A DNA stretch of 64,000 nt from Streptococcus sp. oral taxon 056 str. F0418 (GCF_000220065.1 NZ_AFQU01000001.1:434001-498000), one strand, 5' to 3'. Counted from the first letter of the stretch, positions 26,788 to 36,222 are shown. The notes: a model not told the origin generated them from the letters alone. Translations and numbers: made by a program.

Positions 26788-26965
26788 AGAGGCTGGGACA
26801 AAAGTCCTAGCCTCTCAATTGTCTTTGGATTGTCGAGCAAGACGCAGTGGTTGAGTGGGCTCTACTACGCTGATTTCATCAGCTTTTACAGCCCTACTCA
26901 ACTGTGCGGAGGTGCGACGACGAAATCGAATTCTAACGAATTACCAATTTCTGTCCCACTCTCTT
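26788..26965 (-). repeat. 178-bp structured dispersed repeat, copy 1
   Basis: Read on the minus strand, the element starts AGAGAGTGGGACAGAAATTG two to four bases after the rnjB stop and ends with the hairpin GAGGCT-GGAC/GTCC-AGCCTC. It has three predicted hairpins (see the finding). It is more than 95 per cent identical by eye to the copies at 37813-37990 and 56368-56545. Its end hairpin may terminate rnjB transcription. Confidence 0.9.
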
Positions 26966-26966
26966 A

Positions 26967-28628
26967 TTATTTCACTTCCATGACTACCGGTAAAATAGCA
27001 GGGCGACGTTTGGTCTGCTCAAAGAGATATTTAGACAGAGCATCACGGACATTTCCTTTTAAGTCTGCCCAGTCAAACTCTTCTTTTGCAAGGTAATCTT
27101 CAACAGTCTTATTGATTAGCTCCGCACTTTCACGTAGTATATCACGGCTTTTCTTAACATAGATAAAGCCTCGGGTGTGAACTTTTGCTTTAGAAATAAT
27201 TTTCTTTTCACGACGATTGACACTAATCGCCACGATGAAGATCCCATCTTCTGACAATACTTTTCGGTCTCTAAGGACAATATTGCCGACATCTCCTATA
27301 GCATTTCCATCAATCAGTACATCACCAGCTGGGACTACTCCAGCAGGAACAAAATCGCCTTGATCGTATTCCATAACAGAGCCACGTTTAGGGATAAAGA
27401 TGCGTTCAGGCAAGAGCCCGATTTCCATTGCAGCTTTGGCATGAGCATCTAACTCACGGTATTCCCCTTGAATCGGGAAAAGAAACTTGGGTTTCAAAAG
27501 ATTTAGCATCAGCTGTAGATCACGCGCATTTCCATGGCCTGATACACGTAAATGCTGGGTAATCAACTTCACAACACCACCCGCTTGATAGATCATATTT
27601 TCCACACGAGCGACAACTGCTTCCTTTGCAATCGAAGGAGTTGTAACAATATATACCAAATCTCCTTCTTTGATTTCTATATAGCGGTGGCGACCAATTG
27701 ACATCTTACGTAAGCCATTGATAGGCTCTCCCATACGCCCAGTCTCTAAGATAATCAGTTCATGATCTTCAAACTTGGTCATTTCCTTTGGCTTGATCAA
27801 CAAACGTTCGTCGGCTAAGGAAAGCTTCTTCAGGCGGATAGCAGTACGGACAATATTTTCCACATCAAAACCAGTCAAAACAACACGACGACCTGTGTTT
27901 GCTGCAGCATCAAATACCTGCTGAATACGTGAAAGATTGCTAGCTACCGCAGCCACAATCACACGACCATCCCAATCAGCTATCGTCTGTATAATTTCAT
28001 CGCCTACTTCACTCTCACTAGCTACCTGGATATTGCTATCTGCATTGGCAGAATCACTCAGTAAAGCAAGAACTCCATCACGTCCAATCTCAGCCAAACG
28101 GCCAAAATCTGTCGCATAAGACTCACTTGCTGACTGGTCAAACTTGAAATCACCAGTATAAACGATATTGCCTTCATCAGTCTTGATGACAACACCCAAA
28201 CTCTCAGGAATAGAGTGAGTCGTTCTGAAAAAGGAAACGACCACATTACCAAACTCAATTTCAGTATTTTCATCAATCACATGGAAGTCATTGAATTTCT
28301 TAACTGTATCGTTGTTTTTCACAAAAAGTTTGGCCAACTCAATAGTAAGCTCTGAACCAAACACAGGCACCTTTGTTTCAGCCAAAAGGTACGGTAGTGC
28401 CCCAATAGCATCCGCATGGCCATGAGTCAAAAAGACCCCAGCGATTCGTTCACTATTTTCATAGAGGTAATCCATGTTTGGGATAACAACATCGACACCA
28501 AGCTGTTCATTCTCAGGGTATTTTAGCCCTGTATCTAAAACAAAAATTAATTCATCTACTTCAGCGATATAGAGGTTTTTCCCATTCTCTCTGACACCAC
28601 CTAAAGCGATGATTTTTATTTTACTCAT
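26967..28628 (-). CDS. rnjB: Ribonuclease J2
   Basis: RNase J2 is a beta-CASP metallo-beta-lactamase RNase that works with J1 in mRNA decay and rRNA maturation. The 553-residue protein has LTHGHADAIGALPY in place of the full J1 metal motif (HGHEDH), which marks the less active J2. GDFKFDQ, LLSDSANADS, LTGFDVENIV and SGHGNARDLQLML follow. The C-terminal domain ends RRPAILPVVMEVK. It has its own promoter at 28723-28751. Confidence 0.95.
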   Translation of the reverse strand: MSKIKIIALGGVRENGKNLYIAEVDELIFVLDTGLKYPENEQLGVDVVIPNMDYLYENSERIAGVFLTHGHADAIGALPYLLAETKVPVFGSELTIELAKLFVKNNDTVKKFNDFHVIDENTEIEFGNVVVSFFRTTHSIPESLGVVIKTDEGNIVYTGDFKFDQSASESYATDFGRLAEIGRDGVLALLSDSANADSNIQVASESEVGDEIIQTIADWDGRVIVAAVASNLSRIQQVFDAAANTGRRVVLTGFDVENIVRTAIRLKKLSLADERLLIKPKEMTKFEDHELIILETGRMGEPINGLRKMSIGRHRYIEIKEGDLVYIVTTPSIAKEAVVARVENMIYQAGGVVKLITQHLRVSGHGNARDLQLMLNLLKPKFLFPIQGEYRELDAHAKAAMEIGLLPERIFIPKRGSVMEYDQGDFVPAGVVPAGDVLIDGNAIGDVGNIVLRDRKVLSEDGIFIVAISVNRREKKIISKAKVHTRGFIYVKKSRDILRESAELINKTVEDYLAKEEFDWADLKGNVRDALSKYLFEQTKRRPAILPVVMEVK

Positions 28629-28722
28629 TCATCTGTATCCTTCCATACATTATTTTATTACTAACGGTCCTTGGAGTCCAAGTCGAATTACAGTCTTGCA
28701 ACATTCGTCGCATATCTTTTTT

Positions 28723-28751
28723 ATTATACAACTTTTTCATGATTTTTTCAA
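28723..28751 (-). promoter_or_regulatory. Promoter of rnjB
   Basis: On the minus strand TTGAAA (28751-28746) and TATAAT (28728-28723) are separated by 17 bases, about 95 bases before the rnjB start. This is one of the best sigma-A-like promoters in the window. Confidence 0.75.
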
Positions 28752-28789
28752 AAGAGCGCTCATTTAAAAATAAAAAGACAGCCTTTGTA

Positions 28790-28836
28790 CTGACCCCAAA
28801 AAGTTAGACAGAAAAAATCTAACTTTTGAGGTGTAG
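28790..28836. repeat. Palindrome built from IS3-type terminal repeats, copy 2
   Basis: The arms at 28790-28808 (CTGACCCCAAAAAGTTAGA) and 28818-28836 pair with four mismatches around a 9-base loop. The loop is the reverse complement of the loop at 1854-1862, so the element is the same as copy 1 in inverted orientation. It sits 17 bases after the sprT stop. Confidence 0.78.
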
Positions 28837-28853
28837 TTACTCAGCTCTCTTTC

Positions 28854-29285
28854 TTATTTTAATAAATGCAATTCTCCTTTACAGCGACCACAGCGGTATC
28901 TCTTAAGATCAATTCTGCATTGCCTATAAAAATCTGTACAGCAGTTTCTACATTGATAATGCAGTTTTAATTTTTTAGCAGGAAGGCCTGGTGCGTAGCG
29001 CAAGCCATCAACCTGCTTAAGCAATTCTTTAAACTCTCTATCTTTATGGCGATAACCTTTGCCCTGATAATAGAGGTGATAATGAGCTAGCTCATGGCGG
29101 ACAATTTTTCGGAAGGTCTCCAACCCAAAAGTTTCATAGATTTTTGGGTTGAAATCTAGATGGCCGTCTTTGGGAAAGAAGCGCCCACCAGTCGTCCGAA
29201 GACGCTTATTCCAAAAAGCTTGGTGGCGAAATTCCCAACCGAAATCTTCAAGTGAAACCTGCTTGACATAGTTAGTTAGATTCAT
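28854..29285 (-). CDS. SprT-like zinc protein
   Basis: This 143-residue protein belongs to the SprT-like family. It has the zinc-peptidase motif [12 protein letters not shown] (HExxH) near residue 65 and a C-terminal zinc ribbon with two CxxC pairs (CRNCC, CGRC). The cellular role in bacteria is unclear. It overlaps the end of tex by 14 bases, an arrangement common in streptococci, so the two are co-translated. Confidence 0.9.
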   Translation of the reverse strand: MNLTNYVKQVSLEDFGWEFRHQAFWNKRLRTTGGRFFPKDGHLDFNPKIYETFGLETFRKIVRHELAHYHLYYQGKGYRHKDREFKELLKQVDGLRYAPGLPAKKLKLHYQCRNCCTDFYRQCRIDLKRYRCGRCKGELHLLK

Positions 29286-31404
29286 TTGGTGCTATCAGAG
29301 AGAGATTGACCTTCTCTCGCTCCACATCTAGCTTATCCACCCAAACAGTAACCACATCGCCAACAGACAGGACTTGACTTGGATGCTTAACAAAGTTTTT
29401 ACTGATCTTAGAAATATGGATGAGACCATCTTCGTGGATACCAATATCCACAAAAACTCCGAAATCGACGACATTTCGGACGACGCCTTCCAGCTTTTGG
29501 CCGATGCGTAGGTCCTTGATATCCAAGACATCCTGCCGCAGAACTGGTGCGTCAAAGGAATCTCGCAAATCTCGGCCAGGTTTGAGCAGATCCGCAATAA
29601 TATCCTTGAGAGTTTCTTCTCCCAAGTCTAACTCTTTAGCCAAACTAGAAGTCTGAACTGCTTTTAATTTGGCTTGAGCTGTTTCATCCAAACTACTGAT
29701 TTCCAGACGCTTAAAGAGCTCTTCCACCGCCTGATAAGACTCTGGGTGAACGCCTGTATTGTCTAGCAGATTATCACTCTCAGGAATACGCAGGAAGCCA
29801 GCTGCCTGTTCAAAGGCTTTTGCGCCCAGACGTGGCACTTTCTTGATGGCCTCACGAGACCGAATCAAGCCTTCTGTTTCCCGATACTTGACAATATTTT
29901 CTGAAATAGTCTTATTAAGACCAGCTACATGGGCCAGCAAGGCAGGACTGGCGGTGTTGATATTGACTCCGACTTGGTTAACCACGGTATCAACGACAAA
30001 ATCCAGACTTTCAGACAGCTTTTTCTGGCTAATATCATGCTGGTACTGACCAACCCCGATAGACTTAGGATCAATTTTAACCAGCTCGGCCAAAGGATCT
30101 TGCAGGCGGCGGGCAATGGAAATAGCTGAGCGCTTTTCAACCGTCAAATCTGGAAACTCATGACGAGCCAGTTCACTAGCAGAGTAGACAGATGCTCCGC
30201 TCTCATTGACGATGACATAGCTGACAGTTGGATGGGATTTCAAAACTTCCGCTACAAAAGCTTCGCTTTCTCGGCTGGCAGTTCCGTTTCCGATGGCAAT
30301 GATTTCGACACCAAACTGCTCAATCAGCTCTGACAGCTCCTTCTTAGATGCTTCAATCTGAGCTGGCTTTGCTGGTGGCACGGGATAGATGACATGAGTC
30401 GTCAGCATCTTACCTGTCGCATCCACAACAGCCAGCTTAGCTCCTGTTCTAAAGGCTGGGTCAAAGCCCAGTACTACGCGACCTTTTAGAGGAGCGATCA
30501 GGAGGAGATGGCGGAGATTCTCTGAGAAGAGCTGAATCGCTCCATCCTCAGCCACCTCAGTCAGCTCGGTCTTGATACGGCGCTCCATAGCTGGAATGAT
30601 TTTCTTTTTAACCGCTTGCTGAATAGCTTCACTAATATAGGCGTTTTTCACCTTGAAACGTACTTCAAAGAAGCGCAGGATTTTCTCAAGATTATGCTCA
30701 AAACCAACCTTGAGAATACCTAACTTTTCACCACGGTTAAGAGCCAGGGTCCTGTAGCCTTGCATGGTCGCTACTTTTTCAGAAAACTCATAATAAATCT
30801 GGAAGACCTGCTTTTCATCCAAATCACCGTCTTTGAGACTGGATACGATAAAAGAATTGGTCTGCATCTCATGGTAGGTCCAAGCCCGCAGCTTGGTGTC
30901 TTCGGAAATCGCCTCGGTCAAAATATCCACTGCTCCAGCTAGAGCCTCCTCTGCTGTTGGAAAGGCTTCACTAGTCAGTTTCTCAGCTTCTTCCTGCAGA
31001 TTAGCTGCATCCTGTAAGATAAGTCGAGCCAAAGGAAAGAGACCCGCTTCACGCGCAATAGTAGCCTTGGTACGGCGCTTCTCCTTATAAGGCAGATACA
31101 ATTCTTCCACATCGGCCAGCTTTTCAGCAGCCTCAATCTCAGAGCGCAACGCATCCGTTAGTTTTCCCTGCTCCTCAATTTTAGCTAAGACCGTCGCTTT
31201 ACGCTCTGCCAAGACAGTCATGCTCTTATCTAAGTCAATGATTGCCTTAATCTCGACCTCATCCAGATTTCCTGTCATTTCCTTACGGTAACGAGCAATA
31301 AAAGGAATCGTATTTCCTTCAGCGGTCAAATCTAGGACCTGTGATACTTGGTTTTCTTTAAGACCCAATTTCTGGGCAATTTTTTCAATATTTATATTTT
31401 CCAT
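29272..31404 (-). CDS. tex: Transcription accessory protein Tex (S1 RNA-binding)
   Basis: Tex is a nucleic-acid-binding protein of about 710 residues; this one is 710. It has the N-terminal helical region ending [15 protein letters not shown], a YqgF-like domain ([31 protein letters not shown]), helix-hairpin-helix repeats ([16 protein letters not shown]), and a C-terminal S1 domain ([24 protein letters not shown]). It is the first gene of tex-sprT. An extended -10 (TGGTATAAT) lies at 31420-31415. Confidence 0.96.
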   Translation of the reverse strand: MENINIEKIAQKLGLKENQVSQVLDLTAEGNTIPFIARYRKEMTGNLDEVEIKAIIDLDKSMTVLAERKATVLAKIEEQGKLTDALRSEIEAAEKLADVEELYLPYKEKRRTKATIAREAGLFPLARLILQDAANLQEEAEKLTSEAFPTAEEALAGAVDILTEAISEDTKLRAWTYHEMQTNSFIVSSLKDGDLDEKQVFQIYYEFSEKVATMQGYRTLALNRGEKLGILKVGFEHNLEKILRFFEVRFKVKNAYISEAIQQAVKKKIIPAMERRIKTELTEVAEDGAIQLFSENLRHLLLIAPLKGRVVLGFDPAFRTGAKLAVVDATGKMLTTHVIYPVPPAKPAQIEASKKELSELIEQFGVEIIAIGNGTASRESEAFVAEVLKSHPTVSYVIVNESGASVYSASELARHEFPDLTVEKRSAISIARRLQDPLAELVKIDPKSIGVGQYQHDISQKKLSESLDFVVDTVVNQVGVNINTASPALLAHVAGLNKTISENIVKYRETEGLIRSREAIKKVPRLGAKAFEQAAGFLRIPESDNLLDNTGVHPESYQAVEELFKRLEISSLDETAQAKLKAVQTSSLAKELDLGEETLKDIIADLLKPGRDLRDSFDAPVLRQDVLDIKDLRIGQKLEGVVRNVVDFGVFVDIGIHEDGLIHISKISKNFVKHPSQVLSVGDVVTVWVDKLDVEREKVNLSLIAPNESN

Positions 31405-31414
31405 AACGTTTCTA

Positions 31415-31420
31415 TTATAC
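31415..31420 (-). promoter_or_regulatory. Extended -10 promoter of tex-sprT
   Basis: On the minus strand TGGTATAAT is followed by a start codon about 15 bases downstream, so the leader is very short. Confidence 0.5.
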
Positions 31421-31637
31421 CATAAGCCATAGAACGATATAAATTAAAAATCAATCACACTAATAATTCTATATTTTACTCAAATGTTGAATGTGAAATA
31501 CATCATTGATATTCATTAGTAATCAACAAATTCATATCATTACTTGAGTTAAATATAGCCATAAGAATAAATATAATTTTCTTTACACCTAATCTTGTTC
31601 ATCATCAGATATAAAAACTAATGGGTCAAAAATATAT

Positions 31638-31883
31638 TTATTTGTCACTTAGATTGGAAGTAATCCATTTTTCTAACTCATAAGGGGTAAAGCCATTATT
31701 TTCTTCAAAATCTAATTTAGCTACTAACTTCTTATTTTCATATATGGCAAAGGTCGGTGTCCCTTTTATTTTAAATTCTTTTTTAAAATGTTCCCACTCA
31801 TTTTTGTTTTTATGAATTTCTTCCACATTAACATAATATAACTGTTTTCTTAACTTATATTTATCAATTATTTCATCAAATAC
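31638..31883 (-). pseudogene. C-terminal remnant of a thioredoxin-fold (bacteriocin-accessory-like) protein
   Basis: The frame reads VFDEIIDKYKLRKQLYYVN onward and then KIKGTPTFAIYENKKLVAKL, the cis-proline half of a thioredoxin fold, ending NLSDK. The N-terminal half with CxxC is missing. The frame begins directly after the stop codon of the ABC permease at 31884, so the junction looks like a deletion end point. Proteins of this shape accompany bacteriocin export genes. A 62-codon GTG-start version (31826) could still be made, but would lack the redox site. Confidence 0.7.
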
Positions 31884-32543
31884 TTAATATTCCTTTCTAA
31901 CAAATTGAAAAACAGAAAACAAAACTGCTAGTATTGTATACAAAGAAACGAATATAGTAGTTATGATGGATTCGAAACCAGAAAATGAGTCAGGAGATAA
32001 ATAATAAAATATCTGAAGTTGGTATATACTAGTATTCGCTAATAATATATTCACAAAATTAGGTAATATCCATAATAATAACAGTGATAAAACCACTACA
32101 ACTCCCGTTTTTTCAAAATAAATGAGAAGATTCATGTTTATGGCAATATATAAACAAAAAATCATAAAGTAAACCACGATTTTCTGAAATATTGTATGTA
32201 TATAATAGGATTCTGGTATTATAAACATTAAATTTAAAATGATATACATTCCAATATATTTTAAATATTCATATCCTATTAATCTGTATCGATTTGGTAT
32301 ACACTCAAGATAATATCTGATAATTTTTTTATCATGCCATTCTCCTATTGATAATAATTGATATAGAGTCAGAAATGATATTGTAACCGTCGAGAAAAAT
32401 TTGTATTGCGAAATGATGGAATCTTCTCTTGTATGTGTTACTAAAAATATTGTAAAGCCAATATAAATCATTAAAGTGGTTAGGAAGAGTTTTTGATGGC
32501 TAATCTTTACATACTCTGATTTTATAAACTTTTTCACAGTCAC
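31884..32543 (-). CDS. ABC transporter permease, bacteriocin-immunity-like
   Basis: This 219-residue protein has six predicted membrane segments (first SHQKLFLTTLMIYIGFTIF) and high isoleucine/lysine content, as in lantibiotic-immunity permeases (EpiG/MutG/LanE type). It overlaps the ATPase gene by four bases. The composition is much more AT-rich than the housekeeping genes. The cargo is unknown. The next bases read straight into a broken thioredoxin-fold gene. Confidence 0.7.
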   Translation of the reverse strand: MTVKKFIKSEYVKISHQKLFLTTLMIYIGFTIFLVTHTREDSIISQYKFFSTVTISFLTLYQLLSIGEWHDKKIIRYYLECIPNRYRLIGYEYLKYIGMYIILNLMFIIPESYYIHTIFQKIVVYFMIFCLYIAINMNLLIYFEKTGVVVVLSLLLLWILPNFVNILLANTSIYQLQIFYYLSPDSFSGFESIITTIFVSLYTILAVLFSVFQFVRKEY

Positions 32544-33379
32544 CCCTCCTCTGCCATTAACTCTCTAATGTCCATAGTAACATCAGTGAATTCTATAACT
32601 AAGACATTGTCATTAATAAGTGATTTTAGTGTAGTATAAATATCTTTTTTTAATATTTCAATTTTAAAAATAGAATTTTGGTCTTTATCAAAACACCAAC
32701 GTGCATGATACTTTTCTTGAAGCATCTTTCGTACAACAGAATTTTTAGAAACCACGATTTTATAAACCCTATTGTCATCATGGAGATTAATAATGCTTTG
32801 GATATTCCCCTCTCTCAAATACCAGATTGCATCAGAAATCTCTCCTAATTCTTCTAGTATATGACTCGATACAATTAATAGCTTCCCTCTTGATCGAAGC
32901 ATTATCATAAGTTCTTTCAGTTGTTCCTTCGTTAGAATATCCAAACCGTTAAACGGTTCATCCAGAAGAATGATATCGCTATGATCAAGTAGTATTCGAG
33001 CAATGCTTAATTTCTGCTTCATACCTAAAGATAGTTGCTTAAATTTTTTGTTCTTTGCGTCCTTTAATTTTACTTGCTGTAATGCTTCCTCAATATTAAC
33101 TTTTTGGCTTCCTGCCAATTCACTGAATAATGTAAGATTAGTGAAAACTGTTAAATCATCATAAAACGTTGGGCTTTCTATTGAAAATGCTAATTTCCCA
33201 TCTAATTCAATCTCTCCTTGATAATCCACAATTAGATTGGATATGCACTTTAATAAAGTTGTCTTACCCGATCCATTATTACCTACTAATCCTATAATTT
33301 GGCCTTTGGAAGCTTCAACTGATATATTATTTAAGATAGTCTGCTTACCATACATTTTTCTCAAATTTGAAATCTTCAT
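32540..33379 (-). CDS. ABC transporter ATP-binding protein, bacteriocin-immunity-like
   Basis: This 279-residue ATPase has Walker A GLVGNNGSGKTTLLK (about residues 33-47), signature LSLGMKQKLSIARI, Walker B DIILLDEPFNGLD, and H-loop LIVSSHILEELGE. The extra C-terminal 70 residues are typical of lantibiotic-immunity and similar export ATPases. AGGAGG precedes the ATG. It follows the small membrane protein gene by four bases. Confidence 0.82.
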   Translation of the reverse strand: MKISNLRKMYGKQTILNNISVEASKGQIIGLVGNNGSGKTTLLKCISNLIVDYQGEIELDGKLAFSIESPTFYDDLTVFTNLTLFSELAGSQKVNIEEALQQVKLKDAKNKKFKQLSLGMKQKLSIARILLDHSDIILLDEPFNGLDILTKEQLKELMIMLRSRGKLLIVSSHILEELGEISDAIWYLREGNIQSIINLHDDNRVYKIVVSKNSVVRKMLQEKYHARWCFDKDQNSIFKIEILKKDIYTTLKSLINDNVLVIEFTDVTMDIRELMAEEG

Positions 33380-33383
33380 GATA

Positions 33384-33770
33384 CTACCTCCTAATAAATG
33401 ATACCGAAAACTCCTTATCGCCTTTAACAGATATTTTCGTTCTCGATTTTATGGAAATTTTAGGAGATTCCTCATAAATAACTGCATTTTGAGTATTCAT
33501 TGGTTGTTTTTTTGCTTCTATGTACAACTTATCATTTAGAGTATAAATGTTACCATCTATCTGAACTTCACCTTGGCCCGATTTAGCATATAAAGCATAG
33601 GTCCCAGCTGTCAACTCTAAATTTTCTCCTTGCTGATATGAACCTGAGGTTAAAGTTGGTAAGTCATCTTTAATAAATCCTATCCGAACGCCTTTCGATT
33701 GATATATAGAATAAACTATCAAGGCTACTATCATTACAATTATGGAAATAAAAACATATTTTTTCTTCAT
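33384..33770 (-). CDS. Small membrane-anchored extracellular protein in the ABC operon
   Basis: I do not recognise this 128-residue protein. It has a single N-terminal membrane segment (residues 4-22) and a polar, probably beta-rich outside domain with repeated short strands (GENLELTAGTYALYAKSGQG, IYTLNDKLYIEA). It is the first gene of a three-gene operon with an ABC ATPase and permease. By position it could be an immunity or substrate-binding component. Confidence 0.65.
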   Translation of the reverse strand: MKKKYVFISIIVMIVALIVYSIYQSKGVRIGFIKDDLPTLTSGSYQQGENLELTAGTYALYAKSGQGEVQIDGNIYTLNDKLYIEAKKQPMNTQNAVIYEESPKISIKSRTKISVKGDKEFSVSFIRR

Positions 33771-33774
33771 CTTA

Positions 33775-33930
33775 TTATCCCTCGCTTAAATTAATAATAG
33801 TATCAGATATTTCATCAAATTGGTCGTCATGTGTAACAATGAATATGATGCGTGTTTTTTTAATTCTACAATTATTTCCGAAAATATCATTCAGACAAGA
33901 TATATGGTAAACTAAAAGATTGAATCTAGA
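33775..33930 (-). pseudogene. C-terminal tail of a lost ABC ATPase
   Basis: A 51-codon frame ends KKTRIIFIVTHDDQFDEI followed by SDTIINLSEG and a stop. VTHD is the H-loop of ABC ATPases, and the spacing to the C-terminus matches small export ATPases. Nothing upstream encodes the Walker or signature motifs, so only the tail survived. It stands four bases before the ATG of the next gene. Confidence 0.7.
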
Positions 33931-34323
33931 CTATAAACGTTCCATCTGAACTTTAATCCAATATAAAATAATCATTAAATCCTTACAAGGCTATAAGACT
34001 TATCCTCAGCCAGTACATATCCAAGCAGCCTTTTACTAAGACTGCTTGTTTCTTTGAAGATTTTTCACGATTTTTTATTTAATATTTGTGGTAGAAACCT
34101 ATAAACAAAAATTCATAACTCTTTGTTTTGTAATCGGTTTCATTATCTGTCTGTATTGTACTTTTATATCTAAAAATTGTCAATCTCTCCTATTCTTTTT
34201 TCTAGATTAGATGAATTATTCTTAAGAAGAGAGCCATTTATACATAGAAACCATATCTCTTTTTTATATATTTAGATAAAAGGTAGTATAATAGAATTAT
34301 TATTTTAGAAATGAGGTAGCTCT
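33931..34323. other. 393-base AT-rich intergenic region
   Basis: No ORF is supported. A hairpin AAGCAG-19 bases-CTGCTT lies around 34013-34052. The right end carries the TATAAT (34287-34292) for the plus-strand permease operon. The rest looks like eroded AT-rich DNA that closes the accessory patch. Confidence 0.55.
34287..34292 (+). promoter_or_regulatory. -10 element of the permease operon
   Basis: TATAAT lies 32 bases before the ATG at 34324. The -35 region (TTTATA-like) is weak. Confidence 0.5.
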
Positions 34324-34461
34324 ATGGCTGTGAAATTTACCAAAACAGATGATCTAGATAAGATGTTCGAGGAGTTTGCAACTTTACCTAAGCTGGAAAA
34401 GGTAGAATTTCCTGATGATAAAAAGAAAAAAGAAGCGCAAGAAAAGGCTGAAAAAGCATGA
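34324..34461 (+). CDS. SPJ_0845-type small protein
   Basis: This 45-codon gene encodes a charged soluble peptide starting MAVKFTKTDDLDKMFEEFA and ending in a lysine/glutamate-rich helix (KKKKEAQEKAEKA). It matches the streptococcal small-protein family named after SPJ_0845, from memory. AGGTAG is eight bases upstream. It overlaps the permease start by four bases (ATGA), so it belongs to that operon. The function is unknown. Confidence 0.78.
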   Translation: MAVKFTKTDDLDKMFEEFATLPKLEKVEFPDDKKKKEAQEKAEKA

Positions 34462-35363
34462 GTTTCTTTTCGAATCTTCCGTCTAGCGTTTTACAAGCTG
34501 GCGCTATCTTTCTCTCCATCATCATTGAGGCCCTACCTTTTGTTTTGATTGGAAGCATTATTTCTGGCTTTATTGAGGTTTATGTCACGCCAGAAAAAGT
34601 TTATCACTTCTTACCCAAAAATAAATGGGCTCGGATTTTCTTTGGAAGCTTGATTGGTATTGTCTTTCCATCCTGTGAGTGCGGTATTGTTCCCATAATT
34701 AACCGCTTCTTAGAAAAGAAAGTGCCCAGTTACACAGCTGTGCCTTTTCTAGTGACAGCACCCGTTATCAATCCTATCGTGCTCTTTGCGACCTACTCAG
34801 CCTTTGGAAATTCTTTTCGAACGGCTCTGCTTCGTGCTTTAGGTTCTATGGTAGTGGCTATCGTTTTAGGGATCTTTCTGGGCTTCTTTGCTGACAGCAA
34901 TATTCAAAAAGAAAACCGCAAGGCTGTTCACGAGCATGACTTTTCACATCTCAGCAAGGGACAGAAAATCTTTCAGGTCTTTGTGCAGGCTATTGATGAA
35001 TTTTTCGATACCGGTCGCTATCTGGTCTTTGGCTGTCTCTTTGCCAGTCTGGTCCAAGTCTATGTGCCAACCAGAATCCTGACCTCCATCAGCTCGACAC
35101 CAGCTGTCGCTATTCTTCTCCTCATGCTGCTGTCCTTCCTGCTCTCACTTTGTAGCGAAGCTGATGCTTTCATCGGAAGCTCCTTAATTTCGAGCTTTGG
35201 CTTATCACCAGTCCTAGCTTTCTTGGTTATTGGACCTATGCTAGATGTTAAGAATCTGCTGATGATGAAAAACTACTTTAAGACGCGCTTTATCTGGCAA
35301 TTTATCTGTCTAGTCACCATCGTCGTCTTTCTTTACTCTTGGCTTGTGGGGGTGGTGCTATGA
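34458..35363 (+). CDS. Permease of the UPF0718 (DUF318) family
   Basis: This 301-residue protein has about eight membrane segments and the family motif PSCECGIVPIINRFLEKKVP with two cysteines, plus LCSEADAFIGSS. Related permeases are thought to move metals or organometallic compounds, but no substrate is established for this pair. Start and stop overlap both neighbours (ATGA at each side), so the three genes are strictly coupled. It resembles the B. subtilis YcgR/YcgQ pair. Confidence 0.85.
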   Translation: MSFFSNLPSSVLQAGAIFLSIIIEALPFVLIGSIISGFIEVYVTPEKVYHFLPKNKWARIFFGSLIGIVFPSCECGIVPIINRFLEKKVPSYTAVPFLVTAPVINPIVLFATYSAFGNSFRTALLRALGSMVVAIVLGIFLGFFADSNIQKENRKAVHEHDFSHLSKGQKIFQVFVQAIDEFFDTGRYLVFGCLFASLVQVYVPTRILTSISSTPAVAILLLMLLSFLLSLCSEADAFIGSSLISSFGLSPVLAFLVIGPMLDVKNLLMMKNYFKTRFIWQFICLVTIVVFLYSWLVGVVL

Positions 35364-36175
35364 TCCGATTTCTAATCTTAGTCGGCTACTTTGAGATCAC
35401 CATGTACCTGCAGCTGACAGGTAAGCTCAACCAATACATCAATCTCCACTATTCCTATCTAGCCTACCTATCTATGATTTTATCCTTTATCCTAGCAGTG
35501 GTTCAACTCATCGTCTGGATGAAAAAGATGGAGGTCCACAGTCATTTAAACACTCGCTGGGCCAAACTAGGCAGCGTGCTGCTCCTTGTCATTCCGCTTT
35601 TTGTAGGAATTTTCTTTCCAACTGTTACTTTAGATTCGACCACAGTTTCTGCTAAAGGGTTTCATTTCCCACTGGCTGAGGGAACGTCAACTGCTATTCA
35701 GCAGGACGAAGGTACAACAAGTCAGTATTTGAAACCTGATACCAGCACCTACTTCACAAAAGGCGCTTATGAAAAAGAAATGCGGGCAGCTGCCAAGAAA
35801 TATATCAACAAAAGTTCCATTCAGGTCACAACTGAAAACTACATGGAAATCATGGAAGTCATCTATGATTATCCCGACGAGTTTGTAGGCAAGACGCTGG
35901 AGTTCACCGGCTTTGTCTACAATGACCCGAGCGATCAGAAAAGTCAGTTTCTCTTTCGCTTCGGTATCATTCACTGTATCGCCGACTCAGGTGTCTATGG
36001 ACTTTTGACGACTGGAAATGCCCAGCATTTTGAGAACAATACCTGGATTCATGCTAAGGGAAAAATTACCATGCACTACCATAAGAGCCTGGGTCAAAGC
36101 CTTCCAACTCTTGAAGTCGAAAGCTTTGATAAGGTAGAAAAACCGGATAATCCTTACGTTTATCGCGTATTTTAA
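35360..36175 (+). CDS. TIGR03943 family putative permease subunit
   Basis: This 271-residue protein partners the UPF0718 permease. It has two to three N-terminal membrane segments (FLILVGYFEITMYLQL; LAYLSMILSFILAVVQLIVW; LGSVLLLVIPLFVGIFFP) and an extracellular C-terminal domain with FRFGIIHCIADSG. I start it at MIRFLIL because ATGA overlaps the stop of the previous gene; a longer reading begins seven codons earlier. A terminator follows. Confidence 0.85.
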   Translation: MIRFLILVGYFEITMYLQLTGKLNQYINLHYSYLAYLSMILSFILAVVQLIVWMKKMEVHSHLNTRWAKLGSVLLLVIPLFVGIFFPTVTLDSTTVSAKGFHFPLAEGTSTAIQQDEGTTSQYLKPDTSTYFTKGAYEKEMRAAAKKYINKSSIQVTTENYMEIMEVIYDYPDEFVGKTLEFTGFVYNDPSDQKSQFLFRFGIIHCIADSGVYGLLTTGNAQHFENNTWIHAKGKITMHYHKSLGQSLPTLEVESFDKVEKPDNPYVYRVF

Positions 36176-36178
36176 AAG

Positions 36179-36222
36179 TGAAAGCGAGACTAGCACAACC
36201 GTGTCTTAAACTCGCTTTTTTT
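36179..36222 (+). terminator. Intrinsic terminator of the permease operon
   Basis: AAAGCGAG and CTCGCTTTTTTT form a stem with a long imperfect loop and a run of seven T. Confidence 0.75.

Noticed and set aside
26719..27096. Plus-strand open frame of 125 codons across the estA-rnjB gap
   Set aside because: Its middle is a translation of the 178-bp repeat; the same peptide appears at the other two copies with different ends, and there is no ribosome site.
34013..34052. Hairpin in the 33.9-34.3 kb gap as a terminator
   Set aside because: Its tail has no clear U-run on either strand and no gene ends nearby on the plus strand; kept only as a note.
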